From NCBI RefSeq assembly GCF_017115105.1, contig NZ_JABXKH010000176.1:1-64000 (forward strand): 64,000 nucleotides of DNA. The letters run 5' to 3'. Positions 42,364-49,957 of this stretch are shown here, in pieces. The first letter of the stretch is position 1; every line of letters begins with the position of its first letter. Origin of the DNA: Nostoc sp. NMS2. Its GTDB lineage: Bacteria > Cyanobacteriota > Cyanobacteriia > Cyanobacteriales > Nostocaceae. Position numbers and translations under genes: made by a program. Below the pieces are notes generated by a model. The model made no database searches and had not been told where the DNA came from. It saw only the letters and a program-made list of their open reading frames with translations.

Positions 42364-42668
42364 CCCCGATAAATTGGGGGACTTTAAGAAGTTTTCCCCC
42401 CTTTTTAAGGGCAGGGCTGTTTCGTTCCCTCTTAAACAGGATTTGTCAAGATAGTTAGCGATAAAAATCATAAGTATGAGTAGCGACTGAATAGACTTTT
42501 AAGCACATAAACAACAGTGTAATTATCTGTTCTCTCGACACGCTCTTAGCAAAATAATCAAATTTAAATTGCTAGAACTCTTGATTTTTAAAGCCTTTTA
42601 GGGAATGAATCGGCCCTGCCCTTAAAAAGGGGGACTTTGAAAAGCTTTTGCCCCCCAATTTATCGGGG
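42364..42668. mobile_element. 305-bp element with 67-bp imperfect inverted repeats
   Basis: Left arm 42364-42430 (starts CCCCGATAAATTGGGGGACT) and right arm 42601-42668 pair along their length, including the shared AAGGGCAGGGC. The 170-base centre has no coding frame. The outer end AGGGCTGTTTCATTCCCT recurs alone at 51287-51304. Confidence 0.7.
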
Positions 42669-42729
42669 GGTTGGGGGGATCAAAAGGCTGTGGGGCAACT
42701 CTCCAAGACTTGTGTGTAGACTGTAGCTC

Positions 42730-42839
42730 CCATATTTGGGATTCGGGGAGCTAGAATTTCAAAGTCCCTCTCCCAGATTTGGGAGAGGGATTTAGGGTGA
42801 GGGCGAAAACTACGGTTCTCAACTTAGATGAGGTTTATA
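42730..42839. repeat. 110-base direct repeat, copy 1
   Basis: Nearly identical to 44547-44656 (shared ends ATTCGGGGAGCTAGAATTTC and ACTTAGATGAGGTTTATA); only one or two bases differ. Confidence 0.9.
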
Positions 42840-42946
42840 TATTTTGTTGAAGGAGGTAGGACGAGCAAATCAGTAAGGGATTCGACCCCAACTGATTTTA
42901 AGCCACTGAACTTTCGTAAGAAAGCGGCAAGCTGACGCAACAGTAG

Positions 42947-43325
42947 GCATTGGTATCAACTTAACGTGAAACCCTCGCAATGGCGTTATATCAAGCCTAC
43001 TCAATTACCAATTAAGTCGTCGGAACCCCACCCCGCTTTTGTCTAGCGACAAAATCTCCCCTCCCCGTTCACCTACCGTGTATACACAAGTCAGCAGACC
43101 TCTCCCCAAACCCCTCTCCGACGCGGAGAGGGGCTTTGAATCTTACTCCCCTTCCCTCGCAGGGAAGGGGCTGGGGGTTAGGTCTGGGAGCGCTTTGAGC
43201 AAAATAAGTCACTTGTGTGTACACGGTAGCCTTTTTAAGGGGGGTTGGGGGGATCAAAAGCTTATGGGGCAACTCTCAAAGACTTGTGTGTACACCGTAG
43301 CCCTGTGAACGGGGAGGGGATTAAA
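42947..43325. mobile_element. Second copy of the 25008-type MITE, interrupted
   Basis: GGCATTGGTATCAACTTAA (42947-42965) begins a block matching 25100-25205 in reverse orientation with about four differences. It breaks at 43072 inside the central GTTCAC hairpin and resumes at 43304 (GTGAACGGGGAGGGGATTAA), then ends abruptly in AATTCGT repeats. The far 19-bp end is missing. Confidence 0.75.
43073..43300. mobile_element. Nested insertion with CTACCGTGT ends
   Basis: CTACCGTGTATACACAAGT (43073-43091) is matched by inverted copies ACTTGTGTGTACACGGTAG (43211-43229) and ACTTGTGTGTACACCGTAG (43282-43300). The interior carries the CCCTTCCCT hairpin repeat of 37937-38030. The same end occurs at 42709-42727 and 51537-51555. 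Confidence 0.7.
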
Positions 43326-43326
43326 T

Positions 43327-43359
43327 AATTCGTAATTCGTAATTCGTAATTCGTAATTA
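43327..43359. repeat. Heptamer tandem repeat (CGTAATT)
   Basis: About four and a half copies of CGTAATT; the same heptamer occurs at 41276-41298 and 41339-41355. Confidence 0.9.
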
Positions 43360-43727
43360 AGTTTTGTGACGGGGATTTAGACCCCGACCCAAAACGCGCT
43401 GTCTGTAGAGACAGGGGACTTAAACCCCCAAAGTTCGTTAAAAAACAGATAGAAGAATAGAAGCGATTTCCCCCTGTTTAACTTATTGTAGATATTGTTA
43501 GTCTGCAATCCTTGACTAAGAATTTTAGATTTTAGATTTTAGATTATTTCGGTTCATGCCCCACCCGAAGTTAAGTGAAACAAATCCTCTCATCCCAAAT
43601 TGAAAATCATAATGCCCCGTACCGCAAGTGGCGCGGGGTCAATCCAAAATCGCAAACTTGTACTGAGCGACTTGTGCCGAGCCTGTCCTGAGCGTAGCCG
43701 AAGGGCGAAGCCGAGGTAAGTCGAAGT

Positions 43728-43775
43728 ATTGGGAATTGGGAATTGGGAATTGGGAATTGGGAATTGGGAATTGGG
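43728..43775. repeat. Heptamer tandem repeat (ATTGGGA)
   Basis: Almost seven perfect copies of ATTGGGA. A shorter run is at 52990-53012. Confidence 0.95.
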
Positions 43776-43943
43776 CTATTAATTTAGTTATTCTTTACTC
43801 CCCCTGCTCCCTGCTCCCTGCCCCCTTCTCTCTGTACAATGCCCAATGTCCCACCACATTGTAAAGACTTCATAAACAGATGTGATGTTTCCGTATATAT
43901 TGTTCCCTTTGATTGCCTAATCCTAACTATTGGGTTTTTTCTT

Positions 43944-44348
43944 CTAAAAGGGTATCCGTAACCAACGAATTACAGCATCGAATAAACGATCGCGCCATGA
44001 AGGTGTCCGCCAGTTTTTTCCGTGGTATTGTTCCACCAACTGGCGACCCAAGGGAGTGAGGCGAAAACTATCTGTAATCCCCTGTCCATCGACTTCTCGC
44101 CGCAATACACCCACTTGGATCAGCCAGCCCAAGGCGTTATCACAGGCTAATTCTGATAAAGGGCGTTTGGTATAGCCCTGTTTGAGTCCATTTTCCAGAG
44201 CGATCGCGGTTAATGATACACTCTGGTGTCCCATGACTTCAAATAAAGATACATTGAAGGGTGAACACACTAGCGATCGCTCGGCTCTTTCTACTGTGCT
44301 TTGAGGATAGACAAAAATATTTGGATTTTGGGAATCAGCAGCAGCCAT
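43944..44348 (-). CDS. Small cyanobacterial protein, winged-helix-like
   Basis: A 134-residue soluble protein resembling the conserved cyanobacterial family named after Npun_F0494. STVERAERSLVCSPFNVSLF opens it; LSELACDNALGWLIQVGVLR then RLTPLGRQLVEQYHGKNW (about 78-120) reads like a winged-helix segment with wing, but no DNA target is known. The C-terminus ends in an aromatic/basic helix (WRDRLFDAVIRWLRIPF). It is flanked on both sides by repeat-rich gaps. Function unknown. Confidence 0.75.
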   Translation of the reverse strand: MAAADSQNPNIFVYPQSTVERAERSLVCSPFNVSLFEVMGHQSVSLTAIALENGLKQGYTKRPLSELACDNALGWLIQVGVLRREVDGQGITDSFRLTPLGRQLVEQYHGKNWRTPSWRDRLFDAVIRWLRIPF

Positions 44349-45015
44349 TGTGTAGGGGGATAAATTTTCTTCTAAAAAAGATTAATTCAAAAATATATTT
44401 TTTCTTGTACTGTATACCTCATTTAACCAAAATTAGTTACTTAAAGTATAGGTTTGCTATTTTTTAGTAATTAAACCACGTCTATCTTGAAACCTGTAGT
44501 TCAACTCTAATGAATAAGGATTTGCCCTCATCCCCCAACCTATCCCCCATATCTGGGATTCGGGGAGCTAGAATTTCAAAGTCCCTCTCCCAGATATGGG
44601 AGAGGGATTTAGGGTGAGGGCGAAAACTACGGTTCTCAACTTAGATGAGGTTTATAATCTCTACCTTCTGTCTTCTGCCTCAAAACTCGTAGCTCTTTGT
44701 ATTTCATCCAAAATAAAACTGCTGTAAATAGGTAGGCGCAACGTACTAAACTATTACTTTGATCAATTATGAGTATATCGGTAACTGTGTGGTGTATATG
44801 TGAAGTATTAATGTGGATATAGGCCAATACGCTTAGGTTAGTGATATTTTGTCTAACCCAGACCACTTGCTTGAATTGGAGAAAATTCAGACCTTGCAGA
44901 CTCGCTAACGCTTTTAGTGGCTCCTCTTTTTAAGGAGGGTTAGGACGATTAAGCCTTAACTAGAATGTATTGGGATATAGACACATCACAATAACTTGAA
45001 TTATAGGAAATACTG
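44349..45015. other. Intergenic region with duplicated repeat
   Basis: Contains copy 2 of the 110-base repeat (44547-44656) and A/T-rich sequence. The 76-codon minus-strand frame at 44636-44866 begins without a ribosome site and runs into the repeat; not called. Confidence 0.5.
44547..44656. repeat. 110-base direct repeat, copy 2
   Basis: Direct copy of 42730-42839, 1.8 kb away, flanking the Npun_F0494-like gene. Confidence 0.9.
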
Positions 45016-45201
45016 ATGGAACGTTCAAAATTAATTGCTATTCTTACAGGTGCGATTTCGATTATTTTAGCGATCGCTTACCTGATCTTAGTCCAACTGC
45101 TGGACTACCGAGACATGAAACCCGCCCCCATCAGCCAATCTGACCAAGTGCCTGTGATTATTTCTGTTTTTCGGCAGATTGACAAAATTACCGAACTGTA
45201 G
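45016..45201 (+). CDS. Small single-span membrane protein
   Basis: A 61-residue protein with one hydrophobic segment (LIAILTGAISIILAIAYLIL, about 6-25) and a soluble tail (LLDYRDMKPAPISQSDQVPV, ending FRQIDKITEL). AGGAAA lies 8 bases before the ATG. The codon use and clean ends suggest a real gene; such tiny membrane proteins are common in cyanobacteria. It lies 349 bases upstream of ndhF in the same direction, with a palindrome (45222-45245) between. No function assigned. Confidence 0.65.
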   Translation: MERSKLIAILTGAISIILAIAYLILVQLLDYRDMKPAPISQSDQVPVIISVFRQIDKITEL

Positions 45202-45549
45202 TCTATATTTTGCTGACTTTTAGAGACGCAATCAATTGCGTCTCTTGTGATTAATGTCAATAAGTAAAAACTCATGCTCGCTATTGATTAAAGCAACGAT
45301 TGATTCATAGATAAAAAGTAATAGTTATTATTCATTAGTCAAATGGTCAATTATATAAGATTTATTTAGAGTATTTATCTCAGATTTGTTTCAATAAAGT
45401 AATTCCATTTTTACAGATATAACGGTAAGCTGTTTTAACAAGATTAAATAAAAATAAATTTGCCTGATTTGCGATAGCTGGGTTTACAGGGATCAACGCG
45501 AGTTGAACTAAAACCCCAGATTTTTGATGAAAACTATAGAGGTGGGTTG
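45202..45549. other. Leader/promoter region of the ndhF operon
   Basis: Starts with the palindrome AGAGACGCAAT-CA-ATTGCGTCTCT (45222-45245), then A/T-rich sequence. TTA-N7-TAA at 45435-45447 fits a LysR-type (CmpR/NdhR-like) half-site pattern, but such matches are frequent in A/T-rich DNA. Confidence 0.4.
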
Positions 45550-47427
45550 ATGGCTCAGTTTCTACTTGAGACTGTTTGGCTAGTTCCTTGCTATGCCTTA
45601 ATAGGTGGCTTGTTAGCTGTGCCTTGGTCGCCGGGAATCATTCGGAAAACGGGGCCAAGACCGGCGGGTTATATAAACTTGGTGATGACATTTTTGGCGT
45701 TTGTACATAGTGCGATCGGTTTACAAGCAACTTGGAATCAACCAGCCCAAGAAGTATTTATTCCTTGGTTATCTACAGCTGGTTTAGACCTCACCATTGC
45801 TTTAGAAATATCCTCAGTGAGTGTCGGCGCTTTAGTTGTGATTACTGGTTTGAATTTGCTGGCGCAAATTTATGCCATCGGTTACATGGAGATGGATTGG
45901 GGTTGGGGACGCTTCTATTCCTTATTAGGATTATTTGAAGCAGGATTGTGTGCCCTAGTTCTGTGTAATAACTTGTTCTTCAGTTATGTAATTTTGGAAG
46001 TCCTCACACTGGGAACTTATCTACTAGTTGGCTTATGGTTTAGCCAGCCGTTGGTAGTCTCAGGTGCAAGAGATGCTTTCTTAACCAAGAGGGTGGGAGA
46101 CTTATTCTTGCTGGTGGGCGTGTTGGCATTATGGCCCCTAGCTGGAACTTGGAGTTATCCAGAACTAGCGAAGTGGGCGGCTACTGCTAACGTTAACCCA
46201 ACAACAATGGCATTGGTAGGTTTAGCCTTAATTGCTGGGCCAATGGGTAAATGTGCCCAGTTCCCACTGCATCTGTGGTTGGATGAAGCAATGGAAGGCC
46301 CAGTTCCCAGTACAATTTTGCGGAATTCGGTAGTAGTTGCTAGTGGTGCATGGGTGCTGATTAAACTGCAACCTGTGTTAAGCCTGTCGCCCATAGTTTC
46401 CTCCGCTATGGTGGCTATCGGGGTAGTGACATCGATAGGTGCTTCTTTAATTGCGATCGCTCAAATTGATCTTAAACGCTGCCAATCCTATTCTGTCAGT
46501 GCATACATGGGTTTAGTATTCATCGCCGTAGGAACGCAACAATATGAAGCGGCGCTGTTATTAGTACTTACCCATGCTATATCCGCAGCCCTGTTAGTAA
46601 TGAGTACTGGAGGAATTATTTGGAATAGCATTACCCAAGATGTCACCCAATTAGGCGGGTTGTGGACACGTCGCCCGATTTCAGCAATAGCCTTTATCGT
46701 CGGCACTTTGGGGTTAATTGGTTTTCCACCACTGGGTAGCTTTTGGGCGTTAGTAAAACTAGCTGATGGGTTGTGGGAAACGCAACCTTTGTTAGTGGGA
46801 GTAGTGATAACAGTAAATGCTTTGACAGCAGTGAGTTTAACTAGAGAATTCGGTTTAATTTTTGGTGGTAAAGCCAGACAAATGAGTCAGCGATCGCCGG
46901 AAGCACACTGGCCGATGATTTTGCCAATGGTAATTTTACTTGCCTTTAGTCTACATCTTCCTTTAGTGTTACAAAGCTTATCACTTTTACCGGATTGGGC
47001 AACTCTAAATAAAGATGTCGTACTACTTCTAATTTGGTCGAGTATTTCCGGTTGCAGCATCACTGGTGTGGTTTATTTAGGCAATATTCCTAAACCAATT
47101 CGTCTCCCTTGGAAAGGTTTACAAGACTTGTTCGCATACGACTTTTATACCCCCAAACTCTATCGAATAACCATTATTTTTGGCGTTGCCAAAATTTCTC
47201 AACTTGCCGATATGATTGACCGCCTTGTAGTCGATGGTATCGTTAATTTGGTTGGTTTATTTTCGCTATTAGGTGGCGAAGGTTTAAAATACAGCACCTC
47301 TGGACAAACTCAGTTTTACGCCTTCACCGTCCTACTAGGAGTGAGCATTTTAGGAATGTGGGTAGCTTGGCCATTTTGGGGAGTGCAGTTTTTAAATGTG
47401 ATTTCTCAAATTTCGACAGTTGGGTAG
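45550..47427 (+). CDS. ndhF: CO2-uptake NDH-1 subunit F (NdhF3/NdhF4 type)
   Basis: A 625-residue proton-pumping subunit with about 15 membrane segments. The antiporter core shows GRFYSLLGLFEAGLCALVLC, FFSYVILEVLTLGTYLLVGL (the key Glu in segment 5), KCAQFPLHLWLDEAMEGPVP (about 236-255) and DLKRCQSYSVSAYMGLVFIA. The K-C-A-Q and L-W-L-D-E-A-M-E-G-P-V pattern is that of NdhF/NuoL. Its neighbours (ndhD and a CO2-hydration protein) make it the F3/F4 form, used for CO2 uptake, not the respiratory F1. The ATG at 45550 follows AGAGGTGG. Confidence 0.93.
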   Translation: MAQFLLETVWLVPCYALIGGLLAVPWSPGIIRKTGPRPAGYINLVMTFLAFVHSAIGLQATWNQPAQEVFIPWLSTAGLDLTIALEISSVSVGALVVITGLNLLAQIYAIGYMEMDWGWGRFYSLLGLFEAGLCALVLCNNLFFSYVILEVLTLGTYLLVGLWFSQPLVVSGARDAFLTKRVGDLFLLVGVLALWPLAGTWSYPELAKWAATANVNPTTMALVGLALIAGPMGKCAQFPLHLWLDEAMEGPVPSTILRNSVVVASGAWVLIKLQPVLSLSPIVSSAMVAIGVVTSIGASLIAIAQIDLKRCQSYSVSAYMGLVFIAVGTQQYEAALLLVLTHAISAALLVMSTGGIIWNSITQDVTQLGGLWTRRPISAIAFIVGTLGLIGFPPLGSFWALVKLADGLWETQPLLVGVVITVNALTAVSLTREFGLIFGGKARQMSQRSPEAHWPMILPMVILLAFSLHLPLVLQSLSLLPDWATLNKDVVLLLIWSSISGCSITGVVYLGNIPKPIRLPWKGLQDLFAYDFYTPKLYRITIIFGVAKISQLADMIDRLVVDGIVNLVGLFSLLGGEGLKYSTSGQTQFYAFTVLLGVSILGMWVAWPFWGVQFLNVISQISTVG

Positions 47428-47488
47428 TTAAACACCGTTTTATTACAAGCAAGCAGACAGTTTCGTTTAATATTTGCAGGATAATTTC

Positions 47489-48211
47489 ATGAGCATACAA
47501 CATCCCCAAATCAATCTTTCCAGAAGAAGTTTATTCAAGTTTGGTGCAGGTGCGATCGGTACAGGTGTACTGACAGCCGGACTTAGCTCAAACTTACTTG
47601 CAGCCGAAAAACCCCCAGCAGCCCCAGCAGAAGATGATATTACCCCGGATAAGGCATTGCAAGAATTATTAGAAGGGAATGAAAGATTTGTTAAAAGAAA
47701 ACGTAAAAATCCTCATCAAACTTATTCACGTTTAGTCGAAGTTGCCAAAGGTCAAAAGCCCTTTGCTTCGGTTTTAGGATGTGCAGATTCACGAGTCCCT
47801 TCAGAGATTGTTTTTGACCAAGGACTTGGAGATTTATTTGTCTGCCGTGTAGCTGGTAATATTGCCACACTAGAAGAAATTGGTAGCCTAGAATTTGGCA
47901 GTTTAGTATTAGGCTCCAAAGTTATCATGGTAGTAGGACATGAAAGATGTGGTGCAGTAGATGCCGCAATCAAAGGCGCTCAAGTACCAGGACAAATTGG
48001 AAGTTTGCTTGCAGCAATTAAACCAAGTGTAGAAAGTTCAAAAGAACAATCAGGAGATAAGTTAGAAAACGCTTGTAAAGCAAATATTTTGACGCAAGTT
48101 AAAAAGTTGAAATCATCGTCAGTTTTATCTGAGTTAATCAAGGCAGAAAAACTGAAAATAGTCGGAGCTTATTACGATTTAGATACAGGCAAAATCAGTA
48201 TGGTAAATTAG
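47489..48211 (+). CDS. Beta-carbonic anhydrase with twin-arginine leader
   Basis: A 240-residue enzyme. NLSRRSLFKFGAGAIGTGVL (about 9-28) is a Tat-type signal (SRRSLFK), with cleavage possible near LLAAEK. The mature part carries the beta-CA zinc site: Cys98 with Asp100 and Arg102 (CADSRVP) and His151/Cys154 (GHERCGA). It interconverts CO2 and HCO3-; the leader implies export to lumen or periplasm. It lies between ndhF (61 bases) and ndhD (116 bases) in the CO2-uptake operon. It resembles the EcaB class of cyanobacterial beta-CAs. Start ATG 47489 is preferred to the TTG at 47474. Confidence 0.93.
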   Translation: MSIQHPQINLSRRSLFKFGAGAIGTGVLTAGLSSNLLAAEKPPAAPAEDDITPDKALQELLEGNERFVKRKRKNPHQTYSRLVEVAKGQKPFASVLGCADSRVPSEIVFDQGLGDLFVCRVAGNIATLEEIGSLEFGSLVLGSKVIMVVGHERCGAVDAAIKGAQVPGQIGSLLAAIKPSVESSKEQSGDKLENACKANILTQVKKLKSSSVLSELIKAEKLKIVGAYYDLDTGKISMVN

Positions 48212-48218
48212 CTTTTTT

Positions 48219-48322
48219 GTCCTTTGTCATTGGTCATTAGTCATTGGCTAAGAGTAACTAATAAAGGACAAAGGACGAAGAACAAAGGAGAAAGGACAAA
48301 GGACGAAGGACAAAGGACAAAA
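48219..48322. repeat. Inverted simple repeat between carbonic anhydrase gene and ndhD
   Basis: TTTGTCCTTTGTCATTGGTC at the left faces AAAGGACAAAGGAC-type heptamer copies (AAAGGAC, about 48266-48319), able to form a long hairpin inside the operon transcript. Confidence 0.75.
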
Positions 48323-48327
48323 TTACC

Positions 48328-49836
48328 ATGTTAAGTGTTTTGATTTGGCTCCCAATTTTAGCTGCGGCTCTCATAGCAATATTACCTGCAAGTATCCCTA
48401 ATTATCGTATTCGTTTAACAGCATTAATTTTGTCTGGGATAGTTCTTTTTTGGAACCTGTTTATCCTGCTAAAATTTGATATCAGTAATCCAGGAATGCA
48501 ATTTAAAGAGTACTTGCCCTGGAATGAAACACTTGGTTTGAGCTATCAAATAGGTGTTGATGGGCTTTCTATATTAATGTTGGTGTTAAATAGCCTACTC
48601 ACCTGGATTTCTATTTACAGCAGCAGTCAACAAACTGAACGCCCCCGGCTCTTCTATTCCATGATTTTATTAGTGAGTGGAGGGGTTGCAGGTGCTTTCC
48701 TCGCTGAAAATTTACTGCTATTCTTCCTATTTTACGAACTAGAATTAATCCCCTTCTACTTACTAATTTCCATTTGGGGAGGGGCAAAACGGGGTTATGC
48801 TGGGATTAAATTCCTGATTTATACTGCGGTTTCGGGAGCATTAATTCTGGCAACATTCTTGGGTATGGTGTGGCTGAGTGGTTCTACCAACTTTGCTTTT
48901 GATTCAGTCTCTACAGAAAACCTCTCAACAGCAAAACAAATCCTTTTACTAGCAGGAATAGTGTTAGGTTTTGGCATTAAAATTCCCTTAGTTCCCTTCC
49001 ATACTTGGCTACCCGATGCTTACGTTGAGGCTTCAGCACCAATTGCCATTCTTCTCGGTGGCGTGTTAGCAAAGCTGGGAACTTATGGACTGCTGCGATT
49101 TGGTTTGGGGATGTTTCCTCATGCTTGGAGCATTATTGCACCAACTTTAGCAATTTGGGGAGCAGTCAGCGCTATGTATGGGGCAGTAATTGCGATCGCT
49201 CAAAAAGATATCAAGCGCATGGTAGCATACAGTTCCGTCGGTCACATGGGTTATATCTTGCTAGGTGCTGCCGCCAGTACTCCCTTAGCACTTGTTGGTG
49301 CAGTCGCCCAAATGTTTAGTCACGGTATCATCCTGGCAATCCTTTTCCACTTGGTGGGAGTCGTAGAAGCCAAAGTTGGTACCCGCGAGTTAGATAAACT
49401 CAATGGTTTGATGAGTCCCATACGCGGCTTACCTCTAATTAGCGCCTTACTGGTTTTAGGTGGAATGGCTAGCGCCGGTATTCCCGGTTTAACAGGATTC
49501 ATTGCGGAATTTATCGTCTTTCAAGGTAGTTTTTCTGCCTTTCCCATCCCGACTATTTTGTGTGTAGTTGCTAGTGGATTAACCGCAGTTTATTTTGTTA
49601 TCCTCCTCAACCGCACTTGTTTTGGCAAACTCGATAACTTCGCCTACTATCCCAAAGTTCTTTGGTCTGAGAAAATCCCAGCTTTAATTTTGGCAGCTTT
49701 TATCATCTTTTTGGGAGTACAACCCACTTGGTTAGTGCGTTGGAGTGAATCTACAACTACAACAATGGTGGCTGCAATTCCCTCATTAGAAAAAACCGTA
49801 ATCTCTGAAGTAGTCGCTGAAATAGGAAATAGATAA
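48328..49836 (+). CDS. ndhD: CO2-uptake NDH-1 subunit D (NdhD3/NdhD4 type)
   Basis: A 502-residue antiporter-like membrane subunit with 13-14 segments. Key patches: LLFFLFYELELIPFYLLISI (segment 5 Glu), KIPLVPFHTWLPDAYVEASA (about 219-238), YGAVIAIAQKDIKRMVAYSS (about 284-303, with the Lys pair) and SVGHMGYILLGAAA. These are the NdhD/NuoM hallmarks. Together with NdhF and the CO2-hydration protein it forms the tip module of the CO2-uptake complex NDH-1MS in thylakoids. It starts 116 bases after the carbonic anhydrase gene and ends 121 bases before the Cup/Chp gene. Confidence 0.95.
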   Translation: MLSVLIWLPILAAALIAILPASIPNYRIRLTALILSGIVLFWNLFILLKFDISNPGMQFKEYLPWNETLGLSYQIGVDGLSILMLVLNSLLTWISIYSSSQQTERPRLFYSMILLVSGGVAGAFLAENLLLFFLFYELELIPFYLLISIWGGAKRGYAGIKFLIYTAVSGALILATFLGMVWLSGSTNFAFDSVSTENLSTAKQILLLAGIVLGFGIKIPLVPFHTWLPDAYVEASAPIAILLGGVLAKLGTYGLLRFGLGMFPHAWSIIAPTLAIWGAVSAMYGAVIAIAQKDIKRMVAYSSVGHMGYILLGAAASTPLALVGAVAQMFSHGIILAILFHLVGVVEAKVGTRELDKLNGLMSPIRGLPLISALLVLGGMASAGIPGLTGFIAEFIVFQGSFSAFPIPTILCVVASGLTAVYFVILLNRTCFGKLDNFAYYPKVLWSEKIPALILAAFIIFLGVQPTWLVRWSESTTTTMVAAIPSLEKTVISEVVAEIGNR

Positions 49837-49842
49837 AAACAC

Positions 49843-49940
49843 TTGTAGAGACGGCGATTTATCACGTCTCAAATTCTACCAAACGCGATTTATCGCGTCT
49901 CAAAATTTATCCCCCAGACGCGATTTATCGCGTCTCTACA
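49843..49940. repeat. Triple GCGATTTATCGCGTC repeat between ndhD and the Cup/Chp gene
   Basis: Three copies of (G)CGATTTATC(G/A)CGTCTC (about 49853, 49883, 49920) with an outer inverted pair TTGTAGAGACG / CGTCTCTACAA. A-rich sequence follows. It can form a hairpin in the operon mRNA. Confidence 0.8.
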
Positions 49941-49957
49941 AAAAATTTACGATTACC

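Larger units (their letters stand above)
42102..43943. other. 1.8-kb gene-free repeat tract
   Basis: No convincing gene; short frames here are translations of repeats. It holds a GAGACGC hairpin block (42258-42310), a long inverted-repeat element (42364-42668), a duplicated 110-base block, a broken MITE with a nested insertion, and heptamer tandem repeats. Confidence 0.7.

Noticed and set aside
42868..42897. AATCAGTAAGGGATTCGACCCC, looking like a tRNA T-arm
   Set aside because: It is a simple inverted repeat (AATCAGT/ACTGATT); no acceptor stem, anticodon arm or D-arm can be fitted.
43039..43308. 89-codon plus-strand frame in the repeat tract
   Set aside because: Composed entirely of nested repeats; no protein-like pattern.
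44636..44866. 76-codon minus-strand frame
   Set aside because: Its 3' part lies in the 110-base repeat and no ribosome site precedes it.
45435..45447. TTA-N7-TAA match as a LysR-type site before ndhF
   Set aside because: The region is A/T-rich, so the match is likely by chance; only mentioned in the leader entry.
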